Source: an uncultured Novosphingobium sp. (GTDB lineage Bacteria; Pseudomonadota; Alphaproteobacteria; Sphingomonadales; Sphingomonadaceae). Taken from it: 64,000 nt of DNA. Location of the stretch: assembly GCA_946886365.1 (NCBI GenBank), contig CAMPIM010000002.1, positions 1-64,000 on the forward strand, written 5' to 3'. A model generated the notes under the pieces. That model was given only the letters and a program-made list of their open reading frames with translations. It did not search any database and was not told the DNA's origin. This document shows, one piece after another, positions 55,538 to 64,000 of the stretch; within the stretch, counting starts at the first letter, position 1, and each line of letters starts with the position of its first letter. The translations under genes were made by a program, and so were the position numbers.

Positions 55538-56019
55538 GCCTCTTTCCTCGACTTGATCAGCAAGGCCAAGATGGCGAGCGCGCTGGGTCCGGACAAGAGC
55601 CCATTGAAGCCCGCGAGCGAAATGCCGAAGAGTGTCCAGGGGGCGACGTCGCAACGGGTGATCGGGGTCGCCATGATCTGGTTCAATATGTCCGCCGGGT
55701 TGCCCGCCGTAGGAGAGGTGGAGCAGGCGGTCAGCCCCTGCCACCAGCCATATTCGACCCCCGCATGAAAGAGGCCAATGCCGCCGCTGATTCCGATCGC
55801 CAGCCCGGCTAGCCCCGCGAACAGCGCACTGACGCAGGGCCGCTTTTTCGCTGCATAGGCGATCAGCGCGAGCGGGATCGCCGCCATATGCGGATAGCGT
55901 TGCCACCAGCACATCTCGCACGGATGCAGACCGCCTACATATTGCGAAGCGTAGGCGCCGCCCAGCAGCAGCAGCGGCATGGCAAGGGCGATAGCGCGGG
56001 CGAGAGGCAAGTTCTTCAT
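55534..56019 (-). CDS. dsbB: DsbB family disulfide bond formation protein
   Basis: DsbB reoxidises the periplasmic oxidase DsbA and passes electrons to quinone in the inner membrane. The 161-residue protein has four hydrophobic helices, the CxxC pair C34-C37 in HPCEMCWWQRYPH, and the second pair C99 and C123 in a periplasmic loop. It lies 47 bp downstream of uvrB and is coupled to coq7. No dsbA is in the window. The two four-cysteine secreted proteins downstream are possible users of this pathway. Confidence 0.9.
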   Translation of the reverse strand: MKNLPLARAIALAMPLLLLGGAYASQYVGGLHPCEMCWWQRYPHMAAIPLALIAYAAKKRPCVSALFAGLAGLAIGISGGIGLFHAGVEYGWWQGLTACSTSPTAGNPADILNQIMATPITRCDVAPWTLFGISLAGFNGLLSGPSALAILALLIKSRKEA

Positions 56020-56066
56020 GATGCCCGCTTAAACGGCCCCGAACCTTTCGTCATGCTGAACTTGCG

Positions 56067-58250
56067 TCAGCGCCCGAACTTCCGCTGGGTCTTGCCGTAG
56101 CGCAGCTTGCGCGTGCCCGGCTTGCCTTCGGTCGCCCGCCCACGCGGCGCCGCGACCTGCTCGTCGGCGGGCAGACCCAACTCCTCGGCCTCCAGCTTGC
56201 GGATTTCGTCGCGGATGCGGCCTGCTTCCTCGAATTCGAGGTCGGCTGCGGCCGCGCGCATCTTCTTTTCCAGATCCTCGATATAGGCGCGCAAATTATG
56301 GCCGACGAGGTGTGGGCGGTCGTCCAGCCCGGTATCGACCGTGACCTGATCCTTGCTCGCGACATGGGCGATGATGTCGCCGATGTTGCGCTTGATCGTG
56401 GTCGGCGTGATGCCATGTTCCAGATTATAGGCCTGCTGCTTCTCGCGGCGGCGACTGGTCTCGTTGAGCGCGCGCTCCATGCTGCCGGTGATGCGATCGG
56501 CATAGAGGATGACACGCCCATCCACATTGCGCGCCGCGCGGCCGATGGTCTGGATCAGCGATGTCTCCGATCGCAGGAAGCCTTCCTTGTCCGCATCGAG
56601 GATCGCGACCAGGCCACATTCCGGAATGTCGAGACCTTCGCGCAGCAGGTTGATGCCGATCAGCACGTCGTACACGCCGAGCCGCAGATCGCGGATCAGC
56701 TCGATACGCTCCAGCGTCTCTACGTCGCTATGCATGTAGCGGACCTTTATCCCCGCCTCATGCATGAACTCGGTCAAATCCTCGGCCATGCGCTTGGTCA
56801 GCGTGGTGACGAGGGTGCGATAGCCCTGCGCGGCCACCTTTCGGCATTCGTTGATCAGGTCGTCCACCTGATCCTCCACCGGCTTGATCTCGACCGGCGG
56901 GTCGATGAGGCCAGTAGGGCGGATGACCTGTTCGGAGAAGGTGCCGCCGGTCTGCTCCATTTCCCATGGTCCCGGCGTGGCGGATACGCTGACCGTCTGC
57001 GGCCGCATCGCATCCCATTCGTTGAAACGCAGCGGGCGGTTGTCGATGCAGCTTGGCAGGCGGAAGCCATATTCGGCGAGCGTGATCTTGCGCCGATGGT
57101 CGCCCCGCGCCATCGCGCCGATTTGCGGCACGGTCTGGTGGCTTTCGTCCACGAACAGCAGCGCGTTTTCCGGGAGATATTCGAACAAGGTCGGCGGCGG
57201 CTCGCCGGGCAGGCGGCCGGTCAGGAAGCGGCTGTAATTTTCGATCCCCGCGCAGGAGCCGGTCGCGGCGATCATCTCCAGGTCGAAATTAGTGCGCTGC
57301 TCCAGTCGCTGCGCCTCCAGCAGCTTGCCTTCGGCCTGCAACTCTTTCAGCCGCTCGGTCAGTTCGAAACGGATCGCCTCCATCGCCTGCTTCAGCGTCG
57401 GCCCCGGCGTCACATGGTGGCTGTTGGGGAAGACCTTCACATATTCGAGGGTCGCGATCTTCTTCCCCGTCAGCGGATCGAATTCGACAATTTCCTCGAT
57501 CTCGTTGCCGAAGAAGCTGATGCGCCACGCCGTATCCTCATAGTGGGACGGGAAGACTTCCAGATTATCCCCCTTTACCCGGAAATTGCCGCGCGCAAAG
57601 GCGGCATCGTTACGCTTGTACTGGAGCGCCACCAGCTTGCGGATGATCTCCCGCTGATCCTCGATCCCGCCCTTCTTCATCGAGAAGGTCATGGCCGAAT
57701 AGGTCTCGACCGAACCGATGCCATAGAGGCAGGATACCGAAGCGACGATGATCACATCGTCCCGCTCCAGCAGCGCACGGGTGGCGGAGTGGCGCATCCG
57801 GTCGATCGCCTCGTTAACGCTCGACTCCTTCTCGATATAGGTGTCGGATCGCGCCACATAGGCTTCGGGCTGATAATAGTCGTAATAGCTGACGAAATAT
57901 TCGACCGCATTCTCCGGGAAGAAGCTCTTGAACTCACCGTAAAGCTGCGCTGCGAGAATCTTGTTGGGAGCAAGGATCAGCGCGGGCCGCTGCATCGCCT
58001 CGATCACCTTGGCCATGGTGAAGGTCTTGCCCGAGCCGGTTACGCCAAGGAGCACCTGATCCTTCTCACCCGCCTTTGCCTGTTCCACCAGTTCGGCGAT
58101 GGCTGTGGGCTGGTCGCCCGAGGGCTCATAGTCGGAAACAAGCTTGAACGGCCTGCCGCCCTCGCTCTTTTCCGGGCGCGCGGGTCGGTGGGGGACGAAG
58201 CCTTCGCCGGTCTCGGGCTCGTCCAATGTTGTGCGAATCTGAATGGACAT
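56067..58250 (-). CDS. uvrB: Excinuclease ABC subunit UvrB
   Basis: UvrB verifies damage after UvrA loading and positions UvrC for the incisions of nucleotide excision repair. The 728-residue protein has Walker [13 protein letters not shown] near 67 and the beta-hairpin [20 protein letters not shown] near 118. It has the helicase motif DESHQT near 355, [10 protein letters not shown] near 520, and a C-terminal UvrB/UvrC-binding domain (about 655-690, [17 protein letters not shown]). The ATG at 58250 gives the usual length; the site upstream is weak. No GTTC-N7-GTTC box precedes it, so it is probably not LexA-controlled here. Confidence 0.96.
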   Translation of the reverse strand: MSIQIRTTLDEPETGEGFVPHRPARPEKSEGGRPFKLVSDYEPSGDQPTAIAELVEQAKAGEKDQVLLGVTGSGKTFTMAKVIEAMQRPALILAPNKILAAQLYGEFKSFFPENAVEYFVSYYDYYQPEAYVARSDTYIEKESSVNEAIDRMRHSATRALLERDDVIIVASVSCLYGIGSVETYSAMTFSMKKGGIEDQREIIRKLVALQYKRNDAAFARGNFRVKGDNLEVFPSHYEDTAWRISFFGNEIEEIVEFDPLTGKKIATLEYVKVFPNSHHVTPGPTLKQAMEAIRFELTERLKELQAEGKLLEAQRLEQRTNFDLEMIAATGSCAGIENYSRFLTGRLPGEPPPTLFEYLPENALLFVDESHQTVPQIGAMARGDHRRKITLAEYGFRLPSCIDNRPLRFNEWDAMRPQTVSVSATPGPWEMEQTGGTFSEQVIRPTGLIDPPVEIKPVEDQVDDLINECRKVAAQGYRTLVTTLTKRMAEDLTEFMHEAGIKVRYMHSDVETLERIELIRDLRLGVYDVLIGINLLREGLDIPECGLVAILDADKEGFLRSETSLIQTIGRAARNVDGRVILYADRITGSMERALNETSRRREKQQAYNLEHGITPTTIKRNIGDIIAHVASKDQVTVDTGLDDRPHLVGHNLRAYIEDLEKKMRAAAADLEFEEAGRIRDEIRKLEAEELGLPADEQVAAPRGRATEGKPGTRKLRYGKTQRKFGR

Positions 58251-58326
58251 GCGGGCCAATATGGGCATGGTCCCGCACCACAGCAATGTGGGGCAGGCAT
58301 CCCACATGACGATAGCGGAGGATCCG

Positions 58327-59148
58327 ATGCGCAAGGCCATTTTCCTGTTCACCACGCTGGCCATGTTGCAGGCATGCGCGACGACGACCGGCGGAGCCGG
58401 TTCGGCGCAGACGCCGCCATCGGCCATGCAGGGAAAGAACCCACTGGGCAGCGGTTATCTTGGCGGCGGCGCGCTTCCTGACAGCCTGTTGCTCTCCCCG
58501 CCACCGCCAGCCGCAGGATCAGTGACCGAGACGCGCGATAGGGAAGGGGCGGCCGCAGCGGTCGCGATGCAGGGTAGCGCACGTTGGGATTTCGCCAAGG
58601 CCGATGCCGACCTGCGCCCCGGCCATGCGGCGACCGCCTTTTCCTGCGCGGCGGGCTTCCTGATCGATCAGGCCCATGCACCCGCGCTGACGCGCCTCCT
58701 GACCCGTGCGATGGGGGACCTCGGCATGTCCACCGCCGACGTCAAGAAGCGATACATGCGTCCGCGCCCCTTCATGGATAATGGCAAGCCAAGCTGTACG
58801 CCGGATTGGGAAAAGTTTCTGCGCCGTGATGGCTCCTATCCCTCGGGTCACAGCGCCATCGGCTATGGCTATGGCCTTATCCTGGCAGAAGTGATGCCCG
58901 ATCGCGCGGCAAGGCTGGTGGCGCGGGGTCGCGCCTTTGGGGACAGCCGCCGCATCTGCAATGTGCATTGGCTGAGCGATATCGAAGAAGGGCGGGTCAT
59001 CGCCTCCGCCACCGTGATGCGCCTCAATGCCGAACCCGCATTTGCCGCAGACCTCGCCGCCGCGCGCAAGGAAGTCGCCGCGTTGCGCGGTAAACCCTGG
59101 GAAACCGCGCCCGATTGCGCGCAGGAAGCTGCGGCGCTGGCTCAATAG
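58327..59148 (+). CDS. Class A acid phosphatase-like lipoprotein (PAP2 fold)
   Basis: The 273-residue protein should be a vanadium-haloperoxidase-fold phosphatase in the periplasm. The lipobox LQAC at residues 14-17 predicts lipidation at Cys17. All three PAP2 motifs are present: K140-x6-R147-P148 (KKRYMRPRP), P172-S-G-H175, and S207-R208-x5-H214-x3-D218. This is the class A non-specific acid phosphatase signature. The ATG at 58327 has a GGAGGA site. It is divergent from uvrB with 76 bp between starts. Confidence 0.9.
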   Translation: MRKAIFLFTTLAMLQACATTTGGAGSAQTPPSAMQGKNPLGSGYLGGGALPDSLLLSPPPPAAGSVTETRDREGAAAAVAMQGSARWDFAKADADLRPGHAATAFSCAAGFLIDQAHAPALTRLLTRAMGDLGMSTADVKKRYMRPRPFMDNGKPSCTPDWEKFLRRDGSYPSGHSAIGYGYGLILAEVMPDRAARLVARGRAFGDSRRICNVHWLSDIEEGRVIASATVMRLNAEPAFAADLAAARKEVAALRGKPWETAPDCAQEAAALAQ

Positions 59149-59236
59149 CCCGCAGGACCATTTTTCATTCTATGCCTGTCCTGATATGCTGATGGTTAGA
59201 CAGGCCGGGTCATGCCGGCATCAACGGGGGAAGATC

Positions 59237-59773
59237 ATGCTTAAATCCTTGGCCGTCATTATTCCTGCCACGCTGTTGCTCGCCAGCTGCGGCGACAAGC
59301 CTTCTGGCGAACCGCAGACGCGCGAGGAAGTGAAAGCCCAAGTTCAGAAGGTGCAGCTGAAGCCCGGCCAGTGGGAAGGCGCCTATACGCTCGAGGATAT
59401 CGACATGCCGAACATGCCCGGCGGTGGCGATCAGATGAAAGAGCAGATGAAGAAGATGATGAGCCGCACCTCGATCAAATATTGCGTCTCACCTGAAGAA
59501 GCGGCGAACCCCAGCGGCAAGATGTTCTCGGGCCAGGAAAACAAGGATTGCACCTACAAGGGCTTCGACGTCAGCGGCGGGTCGGTGAAGGGTGAGATTG
59601 CCTGCAAGTCGGAAAATGGCACGATGAACGCCGTCATGTCTGGCGACTACGCGCCGGAAAGCTATGAAATGCACATGGACATGAAGATGAGCGGCGCTCC
59701 CAACGGCATGAACATGAGCATGAAGGCGAAGACGACGGGCAAGTGGATTGGCGCGGACTGCGTAGCATCCTGA
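59237..59773 (+). CDS. DUF3617 family lipoprotein
   Basis: The 178-residue protein has a lipobox (LLLASC) near residue 19 and the DUF3617 pattern. KLKPGQWEG-like sequence lies near 45, a Met-rich stretch (PNMPGGGDQMKEQMKKMM) at about 59-76, and KYCVSPEEA with a later DCTYKGFDVSGG. A second Met-rich run near 155-166 is striking. The function of the family is unknown. The ATG at 59237 follows GGGGGAAG. It is separated from a related gene at 60121 by a broken HNH gene. Confidence 0.85.
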   Translation: MLKSLAVIIPATLLLASCGDKPSGEPQTREEVKAQVQKVQLKPGQWEGAYTLEDIDMPNMPGGGDQMKEQMKKMMSRTSIKYCVSPEEAANPSGKMFSGQENKDCTYKGFDVSGGSVKGEIACKSENGTMNAVMSGDYAPESYEMHMDMKMSGAPNGMNMSMKAKTTGKWIGADCVAS

Positions 59774-59774
59774 T

Positions 59775-60042
59775 ATGATGGAGGGCGCGGAGGGCTTTTG
59801 CTGGCTCTGCGCGCGCCCGTTAAGCAAACGGGTCGAATGGCATCATCCGGTGCCGAAAACCGGGGGTGCCCGTCCATCCAATCTGTCATCGGGCCATCCA
59901 TGCGCAGCTCAGCAATATTGAGCTTGCCCGAACGCAGGGCGACCCGGCCGCCCTTCGCGCGCATCCCGGCATCGCCCGCTTTCTCGGCTGGGTCGCGGCC
60001 AAGCCGCCCGACTTCCACGCGCCGACCTACAGGAAACGCTAG
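59775..60042 (+). pseudogene. Frameshifted HNH endonuclease-like gene
   Basis: The first frame, from ATG 59775 or 59778, reads EGFCWLCARPL and EWHHPVPK. It then passes into nonsense (TGGARPSNLSSG) and stops. The frame shifted by one resumes with VPVHPICHRAIHAQLSNIEL and ends ARFLGWVAAKPPDFHAPTYRKR before TAG at 60040. Joined, they make an HNH-type protein of about 85 residues with a CxxC zinc pair and the HH motif. From memory of such proteins about 14 bases are missing after the VPK codons near 59860. A sequencing error is the alternative. Confidence 0.7.
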
Positions 60043-60120
60043 CGTCGCTTTTTTCTCTTGCGCTTCGCCGCGCGCCAAGCGAGCCTCTGCCTGTTCCGTA
60101 AGAGAACAGGGGAAGAGGAT

Positions 60121-60621
60121 ATGCGAAAGACGATAATCGCGGCGTTGCCGCTGGCGATGACGCTTGGCTTGGCCGGATGCGGCAATGAGGCGCCTGCACC
60201 CGAAGCGGTCGAAGCGCCCATCGTGATCAAGGGGGGCGAATGGACGATCACCCGCAAGACCACGGGCTACAACACGCCGACTGTCACGCCCGAACAATAT
60301 CAGGTCGCGCTGAAGCAGGTTGACGAGGAAAAGCTGTGCATCGCCGTCGATGCCAAGGGGACACCCGATGCCGATGCCCTGGCAGGGGATGAGGGCAAGG
60401 ATTGCACCTATAAGGACAAGCTGCTGCGCAAGGGGCGGTTGATCGCGACCTTGTCCTGCAAGTCCGGTGGAGCGACATCGGAAATCGTGCTGGAGGGCAA
60501 TTATACCGCCGACACGCTGACGCTGGGTAGCACCATGACGAAGACCGCCGCAGGTAGCCCCGTATTGCGCACCACCCATGACGTAACCGGCAAACGGACC
60601 GGAGAGTGCAGCAAGGCCTGA
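60121..60621 (+). CDS. DUF3617 family lipoprotein (second copy)
   Basis: The 166-residue protein has a lipobox (LGLAGC) near residue 21 and the DUF3617 layout: IVIKGGEWTITRKTTGYNTP near 38, EKLCIAVDAKG, then KDCTYKDKLLRKGRL and SCKSGG. It shares DCTYK and the surrounding cysteine positions with the 59237 protein but little else, so the two are distant paralogues. The ATG at 60121 follows GAAGAGGA. A hairpin terminator candidate follows the stop. Confidence 0.82.
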   Translation: MRKTIIAALPLAMTLGLAGCGNEAPAPEAVEAPIVIKGGEWTITRKTTGYNTPTVTPEQYQVALKQVDEEKLCIAVDAKGTPDADALAGDEGKDCTYKDKLLRKGRLIATLSCKSGGATSEIVLEGNYTADTLTLGSTMTKTAAGSPVLRTTHDVTGKRTGECSKA

Positions 60622-60639
60622 ACAGCCTGTCTTAGGAAA

Positions 60640-60664
60640 CCCTCCGCTGCCTGCCAGCGGAGGG
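60640..60664 (+). terminator. Hairpin after the second DUF3617 gene
   Basis: CCCTCCGCTG and CAGCGGAGGG form a perfect 10-bp stem around CCTGC. The tail TCTCCTGTCC is only weakly T-rich, so termination may be inefficient. It lies 19 bp after the stop codon. Confidence 0.6.
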
Positions 60665-60751
60665 TCTCCTGTCCGGAATCTCCAATGCTGACGACGGGAT
60701 TCTGTGCCATTGTCGCGCCCGGCATCCACCAGAATGTCGGAGAGTCGAGAC

Positions 60752-61225
60752 ATGCTCTTTCATCTTTCGATTGCCGCGCATGATCCAAAGCATGTTGCGG
60801 AGGTTATCGCTGAAATGTGGCGCGGCGAGGCGCTCTATTTCCCGCCCGTGACGCCGGGCAGCTGGATCGCCATGGCTGGCGATAACCGGGGCACCGCTAT
60901 AGAGGTCTATCCGATCGACACCGTCTTGCGCGAGGAGGCAGGCGACGCCGATAGCTTCGGGGAGCGGACTGGCGAAACCCGTTACACCGCGACACATGCC
61001 GCGCTGGCCACGCCCCTGTCCCGCGAAGAGATCATGGCAATCGCGCAGCGCGAAGGCTGGCCCGCCAAATATCGCAAGCGTGGCGGCGTGTTCGGCGTGA
61101 TCGAATTGTGGATCGAAGGGCGGCAGATGGTGGAGATGCTGACGGCCGAGATGCAGGCCGAATATCTGACGGCGATGACGACGGACAATTGGCGCGCGAT
61201 GCTGGAAGCAGGGCCTCCCGCCTGA
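60752..61225 (+). CDS. Conserved hypothetical protein
   Basis: I recognise this 157-residue protein only as a conserved-looking hypothetical. It opens MLFHLSIAAHDPKHVAEVIAEM, like the first strand and helix of a glyoxalase/VOC-type fold. GTAIEVYPIDTVLRE near 50 and ATHAALATPLSREEIMAIAQREGWPAK near 85 follow. There is no signal peptide. The ATG at 60752 follows GGAGAG. It converges on the metallo-beta-lactamase-fold gene with one base between stops. A VOC-like fold is a guess from the pattern. Confidence 0.7.
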   Translation: MLFHLSIAAHDPKHVAEVIAEMWRGEALYFPPVTPGSWIAMAGDNRGTAIEVYPIDTVLREEAGDADSFGERTGETRYTATHAALATPLSREEIMAIAQREGWPAKYRKRGGVFGVIELWIEGRQMVEMLTAEMQAEYLTAMTTDNWRAMLEAGPPA

Positions 61226-61226
61226 C

Positions 61227-62447
61227 CTATTGCAATGCCCGGATGGCGCGTTGGTCGCATCGTTCTGTACTATGCGGCACGGCGGAATAGGCGGGCACCT
61301 GGATGGCCTGGCCGATCTGCAACGGTGCAAAGCGCCGCCGCTCTATGCCTTCGCATTTCAGGAAAAGCTCCAGCATGCGGGGCGGTGTGTCCCATTTTTC
61401 ATAGGACAGCCGGAATGTCCCCCAATGAATGGGAATGGCGGTCGATGCCTTGAGCTTTTCGAACACCTCGACCGCGCGCTGCGGCCCGATGTGGGAGTCC
61501 GCCTCCATCTGCCCCGGCCAGAAGCGGAAGGCGCCGATCGGGATCATCGCGAGCCGGATCGGGCCGAACCGCGCCGCTTCGGTGGGCCATGCCATGTCGC
61601 CAGCCCCCGTGTCGCCCGCGAAGAAGATGTTGCCCGCGCGCGTTTCGATGAGGAAACTCGACCATAATGCGCGGTTGCGATCAGTGCCCCACCGGCTGCT
61701 CCAATGATGATTGCGCAGCACATGGACGCGATAGTCTGGGCAATGTTCGTAATTTTCACACTGGATGACCGTTTGCGTCCCCAGATTGTTGAGGGCAGCG
61801 CCCGTCACGGACTGGCCCCAATCCAGCGCGATCGCCGGAATGCCATTGTCCTTCAGGATGCGCTCATTCCCCAGGCTGACGATGATCTTGGGTCGATCTC
61901 GTTCCCACAGCTTCTTGAGCGTGGGGATGTCCATATGGTCATAATGATTGTGGCTGACGATGATCAGGTCGATCTTCGGCAGATCATCCATCCGGATTCC
62001 CGGCTGCGCGACCCGCTTTGGTCCTAAAGGTGGGAAGGGGCTCGCATAGTCGGACCAGGTGGGGTCGGTAAGGATATTGACTCCTGCTGCCTGCACCAGC
62101 ACCGTGGCATGACCGACCCATGTCGCCACCATGCCGCGCGGCGCGGCGAAGGCTGGCGGGCGCGTCGTCTTTACTGCGACCGCCAGCGGCCATTCGGGGC
62201 GCTCGTCCTGCCCCGTCAGCCAGCGAAGGAGAAAGCCCCGGCGGTTCGTCCCCGGAGGACCGGAAAACTCGATCTCGCCATCGGGATTGAAGAAGTGCTC
62301 GCCGTCATAATGGCCGCTGACCGGCCCGTCATAATAGATGCGGTCGAGAAAGGGCGGGATGATCGTGATCGCCAGACACAAGGCGATTACGAGAAACAGT
62401 AGCCCGATGCCCGCTCCGCGAAAGACTTTTCCGATGATGCGGCCCAT
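61227..62447 (-). CDS. Membrane-anchored metallo-beta-lactamase-fold hydrolase (NAPE-PLD-like)
   Basis: The 406-residue protein has one N-terminal membrane helix (about residues 12-36). Its metallo-beta-lactamase fold carries zinc ligands in SHNHYDHMD (HxHxDH near 192), FFAGDTGAGD near 283 and a late His in PIHWGTF near 344. ATWVGHATVLVQAAGVNILTDP near 110 matches the group related to NAPE-hydrolysing phospholipase D and RomA-like proteins. Substrate unknown; a phospholipid is possible. The ATG at 62447 follows AGGAGA. Confidence 0.85.
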   Translation of the reverse strand: MGRIIGKVFRGAGIGLLFLVIALCLAITIIPPFLDRIYYDGPVSGHYDGEHFFNPDGEIEFSGPPGTNRRGFLLRWLTGQDERPEWPLAVAVKTTRPPAFAAPRGMVATWVGHATVLVQAAGVNILTDPTWSDYASPFPPLGPKRVAQPGIRMDDLPKIDLIIVSHNHYDHMDIPTLKKLWERDRPKIIVSLGNERILKDNGIPAIALDWGQSVTGAALNNLGTQTVIQCENYEHCPDYRVHVLRNHHWSSRWGTDRNRALWSSFLIETRAGNIFFAGDTGAGDMAWPTEAARFGPIRLAMIPIGAFRFWPGQMEADSHIGPQRAVEVFEKLKASTAIPIHWGTFRLSYEKWDTPPRMLELFLKCEGIERRRFAPLQIGQAIQVPAYSAVPHSTERCDQRAIRALQ

Positions 62448-62526
62448 GCCGTCTCCTGCTTCGATCACGATGCAGGGTCATAGCCGCGATATGGCGCGGG
62501 ACAAGAGTTGCTTATCCCTCGCGCCC

Positions 62527-62841
62527 TCAATGCCGCATATGCCGAAGCCAAGGCAGCAAGCGTCCTTGAAGGTCCTGCGCCTCGCTATCCTCTCCTTCCA
62601 GCAAAGGGATGGCATAGGTCTCAAGATCGTCCTTCAGGAGGCTCACGCTACGGCTGGGATGATGCAAATCTACCACCGCGCCATCGGGCATATGGATGGC
62701 TAGCGCGGCCATGCCGTCGCTGATGCTGGCGTGGGGGCCATCGACCTCATAATCCTCCGCCAGCAGCAGATCGACCATCATGCCAGCCAGCAGCGGGTCG
62801 TCCTCAACAATCAGGATGCGGCCGTTGGATCGCGCCATCAT
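62527..62841 (-). CDS. Short orphan receiver-domain protein
   Basis: The 104-residue protein is a receiver domain with acidic pocket E13-D14-D15 and the likely phosphoacceptor Asp near 58 (AVVDLHHPSRS). It lacks a recognisable K-P motif and the usual last helix, ending GRLLPWLRHMRH, so it is shorter than a standard receiver of about 120 residues. It may be degenerate or bind a partner. Its ATG overlaps the stop of the upstream di-iron protein gene (ATGA), so the two are co-translated. Confidence 0.75.
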   Translation of the reverse strand: MMARSNGRILIVEDDPLLAGMMVDLLLAEDYEVDGPHASISDGMAALAIHMPDGAVVDLHHPSRSVSLLKDDLETYAIPLLEGEDSEAQDLQGRLLPWLRHMRH

Positions 62842-63734
62842 CCTTGCTCCAGACCGAAATGGCTACGGTAGCGGTTGAAGCAGCGCTCGCCACAGCTAAG
62901 GCGCATCAACGCGCCTTCCGCGATTGCGACGGCGCGGCGAGGGTCTTCCGCCACCAGCGGCTTGATCGCTAGCTCGTTCCAGTCGCGACTATGCTTGACG
63001 TCCAGCACCGCATGCAGATCAAAATATCGTCGCTCCGACTGGCTGAGCCCAATTCGTCGCAAGGCGCGCGCGGTGTGCGCCGATCGGCCCGGCGCGGTCA
63101 GTTCGATCGCGCCCAGCGCGCCAACGCTGTGCCAGGCATAGCAGCGCTGCGTCGCCATCGCGGTCATGGCGTTGGCGAGCGCCAGGCTTTCCCAGACAGT
63201 GGTCTCGATCGTCGGCTTTAGTTCCAACGTTGTGACCAACTGCGCCAGCATGGGGCCATGCATGCCCTTTTCCTGGCCGCGCCCCATCTCGTCCCAATAG
63301 TTGCGCGCAAGCTCCAGCTTGGCGGAGTCGGGGAGCTTCACCTGCGTCAGGGCGACGAGATCGTCAAAGCCAGCTTCACCGGCCGCTTCCTGCGTCAGGA
63401 ACCAGCGTATTTCGTCCCGCGACGCATGGTCGGCGAGCCAAGGAAACAGCGCGTCATGCTGGCCGGGGCCAGTCTGCTCCAGCGCCTCGAACCATTGGAT
63501 GAAGCCTTCGGGATCGGTTGGCGCCTGCGCCGCGCGGTCGCGCACCATGGCGCGCATTTCTTCCATAAAGCCATGCTCCAGCCGCAGCATGGCTTCATCC
63601 TGGCGGAACCGGCTTTCCCAATCCTCCGGATAGGATGGAGCGAGACGTTGCCGGTTCCAGTGACTGAGGCGTTCCTGAAAACTCTGTTGAAGAAATTGCG
63701 ATGCGCACTCGGGTGCGACGAAACGGGTAGCCAC
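62838..63734 (-). CDS. Haem-oxygenase-like di-iron (iron-containing redox) family protein
   Basis: The 298-residue all-helical protein resembles the iron-containing redox enzyme family of the haem-oxygenase-like di-iron oxidase superfamily. Candidate ligands are Glu116 in FLTQEAAGEAG, Glu149 and His159 in YWDEMGRGQEKGMHG, and H241-x3-D245-x2-H248 in LHAVLDVKHSRDW. Members oxidise varied small molecules; the substrate here is unknown. GTG at 63734 is preferred because AGGAGAG lies eight bases upstream; the longer reading starts at a TTG at 63767 without such a site. It is coupled to the receiver gene downstream. Confidence 0.78.
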   Translation of the reverse strand: MATRFVAPECASQFLQQSFQERLSHWNRQRLAPSYPEDWESRFRQDEAMLRLEHGFMEEMRAMVRDRAAQAPTDPEGFIQWFEALEQTGPGQHDALFPWLADHASRDEIRWFLTQEAAGEAGFDDLVALTQVKLPDSAKLELARNYWDEMGRGQEKGMHGPMLAQLVTTLELKPTIETTVWESLALANAMTAMATQRCYAWHSVGALGAIELTAPGRSAHTARALRRIGLSQSERRYFDLHAVLDVKHSRDWNELAIKPLVAEDPRRAVAIAEGALMRLSCGERCFNRYRSHFGLEQG

Positions 63735-64000
63735 GGAAAATACTCTCCTGATTGTACCCCTGTTCAATTCGGGGGAGAGCGCGGCGTTCCCTTAAAAATG
63801 CCTAACAGGGATCAGTATGAGGGTGTTTACTTGGACAAAAGCGGGTCGACCGGGGTTTTGGCAGTTCACTCAACCGCCAAGCAATTGATCGATCTCGGCT
63901 GGGCGCAGCTCCATCTGCAACTGATCACATGTGCATTGGCGCGGCGCCTTGTCGGGCCGCCAGCGTAGAAAGCGCGTCCCATGGCGAAAGCGCCCGCCGG
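63735..64000. other. Right-edge region with an open frame entering from outside
   Basis: No complete gene is certain here. On the minus strand a frame is open from the window edge to a TGA at 63870-63872, reading TRFLRWRPDKAP and MELRPAEIDQLLGG before the stop. This looks like a protein C-terminus, but the family was not recognised. On the plus strand ATG at 63980 opens a frame (MAKAPA) that leaves the window. Both are too short to judge. Confidence 0.3.

Noticed and set aside
56298..58481. 727-codon plus-strand open frame across uvrB
   Set aside because: It is fully antisense to uvrB, whose motifs are intact, and its composition is that of a high-GC shadow frame with no recognisable domain.
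63801..63968. 55-codon plus-strand frame starting MPNRDQYEG
   Set aside because: No ribosome-binding site, no recognisable family, and it overlaps an open minus-strand frame that looks more protein-like.

Overview
The window looks like chromosome of a sphingomonad alphaproteobacterium, close to Sphingobium or Sphingomonas. The grounds are high GC, two LexA boxes of the alphaproteobacterial direct-repeat type (GTTC-N7-GTTC), a CckA-type hybrid kinase beside recA, an imuA-imuB-dnaE2 mutagenesis cassette, a 'FAT GUY' type single-domain response regulator and a TonB-dependent receptor. The genus is inferred from gene content and recognised protein families, not from a database search.

Layout. 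1-9.2 kb is core: greB, a soluble lytic transglycosylase, dapA, smpB, a DUF2062 membrane protein, the CckA-like kinase, a response regulator and SOS-controlled recA. 9.2-17.3 kb holds an unusual sulfotransferase with a C-terminal membrane part, the divergent imuA-imuB-dnaE2 operon with its own LexA box, and a GFA-type zinc protein. 17.3-25.5 kb holds tamA-tamB (outer-membrane protein assembly) and recJ.

25.64-41.54 kb is the main accessory region. A tRNA-Glu(TTC) gene is followed at once by a tyrosine recombinase. An exact 18-bp copy of the tRNA 3' end recurs at 41524-41541, so the two copies bound a 15.8-kb integrated element. It carries a three-gene type I restriction-modification system, two DEDD exonucleases flanking an unknown gene, a KfrA-like DNA-binding coiled-coil protein, a MobV-type relaxase with a hairpin that may be oriT, and a two-gene cassette of a HipA-like kinase and a DUF3037 protein. 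No conjugation pore, capsid or terminase genes were seen, so it is best read as an integrative mobilizable element carrying defence cargo. The HipA-like/DUF3037 pair is the strongest candidate for an uncharacterised system.

41.6-64 kb is core again: a histidine phosphatase, NAD(P)H-hydrate dehydratase, an MgtC-like protein, rlmN, dnaN, a PAS-GGDEF-EAL-PilZ protein, a CheY-like regulator, a TonB receptor with a glycine-rich insertion and a proline iminopeptidase. A minus-strand uvrB-dsbB-coq7 run follows, with two secreted four-cysteine paralogues downstream. Then come a lipoprotein acid phosphatase, two DUF3617 proteins flanking a frameshifted HNH gene, a metallo-beta-lactamase-fold hydrolase, and an orphan receiver overlapping a haem-oxygenase-like di-iron protein. 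Start codons were often moved from the longest open frame to a site with a ribosome-binding sequence, a signal peptide or a family-typical N-terminus. Functions come from motifs and recognised families only.
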